DNA of 64,000 nt. Source: DATEJJ01 sp039649115 (GTDB lineage: Bacteria > Actinomycetota > Actinomycetes > Mycobacteriales > Micromonosporaceae). The notes beneath the pieces were generated by a model. The model searched no databases, was not told where the DNA came from, and saw only the letters and a list, made by a program, of their open reading frames with translations. This document shows, in pieces, positions 62,368 through 64,000 of this stretch. The position numbers and the translations under genes are program-made. Every line of letters starts with the position of its first letter. Positions within the stretch are counted from its first letter, which is position 1. The stretch is taken from the NCBI GenBank assembly GCA_039649115.1, contig JBBWZQ010000057.1:1-64000 (forward strand). The letters run 5' to 3'.

Positions 62368-63900
62368 GTGCCGAGTAACCGCCGCTGGTCGGTGTCGGAC
62401 GGCCGCAAGCTCGCCACAGGCATCCTCGCCGTGTCCGCGTTCTTCATCGTCAGCGCGAGCGTCGGCGCGCAGAGCTGGGAACTGGCCGCGCTCGGCGTCG
62501 CGGTGCTCGCCGCCGGCATCACCCTCTACGTGGTGTCCGCCATGAACAGCCGGTCCTTCGCCTACGTCCCGGGGACGGCGCACGTGATCAGCAGTTCGCC
62601 GCCGCCCGCGGCGGCGTTGCAGGGCCGCTGCGAGATGCAGATCGTGGTGCACGCGCCGGGCATGGACGACGTCGCGGTCAAGATCAGAGACGCGGGGGTA
62701 CCGGTCTCGAAGTGGCCCGACCCGGGAGCGACGCTGCCGATCCTCGTCGCCATCGGCGACCCGCGACGGGTCCGGGTGCTCTGGGACAACGTGCGCACGC
62801 ACGGCGAGATGGCCGACGGCCGGGGCGAGGTCTTCGACGGTGACGTCGCGATCGACGAGCCCTACGACCTCTTCGACAGCTTCCCCGAACCGGCCTCTGT
62901 GGACGGCGACGAGAGCTACGTCGACGACCGCGTCATCGAGTTCGACATCGACCCGACCGGGGTCATCCTCGACCCCGATCCGCCGGCGGTCAGCGTGATC
63001 GACGCGAGCGTCGACGAGCCGGCCGGCGAGGATCCCGCCGCGGGCACGGCGGCGGAGTCCCCGCCCCCCGCCCGGACCGTGCCGCCGCGGCCCCGCCCCC
63101 GCCCGTCACCGCGCCCCTCCCCCCGACCGCGCCGCCCGGTGGAGTCGGTCGACCCGACCGGATCCTCGGTGGGGGGCATCGATCCGGACGCGGGCGACGG
63201 CGGCAGCTCGGTCGCGGTCGCGGACCGGCCCGGTGCCCGGGCGTCGACCGCCGAGCCGGGCGCCGGCCTCGCGACCGACCAGGAGTCCGGCGCGGCCGCC
63301 GAACCGGCGGCCACCGAGCCGGCCACCGGCCGGGCCGCGTCGAAGGAGCAGCCCGGCGACACCGACGATCCGCCCACCCTGCAGATCCAGCATCTGGTAC
63401 CGGCCTCGCCCGCGGTACCGGCGATCCCCGACCCGGCACCGCCCCACGGCGCCCTGCCGGAGGAGGAGACCGGCGAGATCTCGGACGCGTACCTCGCCGT
63501 CTCGCCGCCACCCGGCCAGGGCGGGCCCGGTCCCGTCTACGGAGTCGGGGTCACGCTGTTCGTGTCCAACCTCGGCCGCTCGGTCTCGTTCTACCGCGAC
63601 CTGCTCGGCTTCCAGCAGGTGGACATGGGCCCGGGCAGCGCGGTGCTGGAGTCCGGGGACGGGCGCATCGTGCTGCGCCGGGTCGTGGACATGGCCCCGG
63701 TCGACCGGCGCCTGGTCTACCTGCTGCTGGAGGTGGCCGACGTGCAGGTGGCCTACGAGGACCTACGCGCGCGGGGTGTGGAGTTCGTGCACCGGCCCCG
63801 CGCGGTGAGCCGGTACGAGCAGCTGGAGCTGTGGTCGGCGGCGTTCCGCGATCCCGACGGGCACGGCATCGCCCTGACCCGCTGGGACCTGCGCCACTAG
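62368..63900 (+). CDS. Membrane-anchored VOC (glyoxalase-fold) protein with long disordered linker
   Basis: A 510-residue protein with an unusual layout. Two N-terminal membrane segments (LATGILAVSAFFIVSASVGAQ; LAALGVAVLAAGITLYVVSAM) are followed by a small soluble beta-rich part (CEMQIVVHAPGMDDVAVKI, ~90-150). A ~210-residue acidic, Pro-rich disordered linker leads to a C-terminal VOC domain (~392-508). VTLFVSNLGRSVSFYRDLLG starts the domain, and FRDPDGHGIALTRWD ends it. In the VOC domain the usual first-strand metal His (xxHxx) is replaced by TLFVSN, so metal binding may be lost. GTG 62368 follows GGGGAGG. Confidence 0.82.
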   Translation: MPSNRRWSVSDGRKLATGILAVSAFFIVSASVGAQSWELAALGVAVLAAGITLYVVSAMNSRSFAYVPGTAHVISSSPPPAAALQGRCEMQIVVHAPGMDDVAVKIRDAGVPVSKWPDPGATLPILVAIGDPRRVRVLWDNVRTHGEMADGRGEVFDGDVAIDEPYDLFDSFPEPASVDGDESYVDDRVIEFDIDPTGVILDPDPPAVSVIDASVDEPAGEDPAAGTAAESPPPARTVPPRPRPRPSPRPSPRPRRPVESVDPTGSSVGGIDPDAGDGGSSVAVADRPGARASTAEPGAGLATDQESGAAAEPAATEPATGRAASKEQPGDTDDPPTLQIQHLVPASPAVPAIPDPAPPHGALPEEETGEISDAYLAVSPPPGQGGPGPVYGVGVTLFVSNLGRSVSFYRDLLGFQQVDMGPGSAVLESGDGRIVLRRVVDMAPVDRRLVYLLLEVADVQVAYEDLRARGVEFVHRPRAVSRYEQLELWSAAFRDPDGHGIALTRWDLRH

Positions 63901-64000
63901 CGGCCGAGGATGGTGCGGCGCACCGACAGCACGTAGATCCAGACGGCACCGAAGAGGATCCCGAGCACCAGCAGCGCGAGGTTGAACACCCCGCACAGCG
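63897..64000 (-). CDS. C-terminus of a small membrane protein (DUF4233-like by position)
   Basis: The last 34 codons of a minus-strand gene cut by the right edge. They encode one membrane segment (FNLALLVLGILFGAVWIYV) and a basic end LSVRRTILGR. In actinobacteria a DUF4233 membrane protein lies between folC and ndk, which fits this place, so I propose that identity from position and topology only. Its stop codon shares two bases with the stop codon of the convergent VOC gene. Confidence 0.6.
   Translation of the reverse strand, partial: LCGVFNLALLVLGILFGAVWIYVLSVRRTILGR

Overview
The window is high-GC actinobacterial chromosome. It contains only housekeeping, uptake and small regulatory genes. 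I see no rRNA, tRNA, insertion sequence, prophage, CRISPR array or biosynthetic gene cluster. The evidence for an actinobacterium is GTG starts, many GTGA/ATGA overlaps, leader-peptide attenuators, an ileS T-box, a DasR-type site and a gene order familiar from this phylum. The backbone phoH, rsmE, dnaJ, hrcA, hemW, sulfur genes, lepA, rpsT, holA, comEC/comEA, degV, a phosphatase, rsfS, nadD, obg, rpmA, rplU, rne, ndk follows, as I recall it, the same order as in Mycobacterium tuberculosis. Family-level placement is inference: positions 1-28,000 look Pseudonocardiaceae-like and 29,000-64,000 look Micromonosporaceae-like (GGTACC and GCCGGC rich).

1-6,600 (minus strand): phoH (cut by the left edge), a HIT protein, an alpha/beta hydrolase, and the heat-shock/translation group hemW-hrcA-dnaJ-rsmE. 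6,760-17,100 (plus strand): a secreted phosphoesterase closed by a 15-bp hairpin, then a sulfur assimilation operon. The operon starts with a cysteine-ending leader peptide and continues with sulfite reductase, a CysX-type zinc/iron-sulfur ribbon protein, APS reductase, CysD, CysN, an SsuABC/TauABC-type transporter and sirohydrochlorin chelatase. Together these import a sulfur source, activate and reduce sulfate, and supply siroheme. 17,100-26,000: a crotonase, a secreted RNase Sa-type ribonuclease with its barstar, an MDR oxidoreductase, a DsbA-like protein, an amino acid permease, a nitronate monooxygenase, a GH18 chitinase with a DasR-like operator, and an HD-domain protein.

26,000-38,050: lepA, a secreted GH25 lysozyme and rpsT, followed by a degenerate 15-nt tandem array. 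Then come holA, comEC/comEA, a small GntR regulator with a perfect 16-bp palindrome, degV, a lipoprotein, a phosphoglycerate-mutase-type phosphatase, rsfS and nadD. 38,050-46,550: a phenylacetate-CoA-ligase-like enzyme, aminopeptidase N, radC, a tryptophanyl-tRNA synthetase with a Trp-Trp leader peptide and terminator, a PadR/MFS efflux pair with a clear operator, and a GNAT protein.

46,550-64,000 (mostly minus strand): obg-rpmA-rplU, a lipoprotein, a large RNase E/G with tandem-repeat arms, the paired radical-SAM/partner proteins TIGR03960 and TIGR03936, an acyltransferase, ileS under a translational T-box, an esterase with a catalytically degenerate neighbour, ndk, a membrane-anchored VOC-domain protein, and the end of a small membrane protein at the right edge.

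I found no convincing wholly new system. The most informative signals are the cis-regulatory elements (Cys leader, Trp leader, T-box, dre-like site, GntR and PadR operators), the tandem array after rpsT, and an abrupt change in sequence style near 28-29 kb that could be lateral replacement or a chimeric join.
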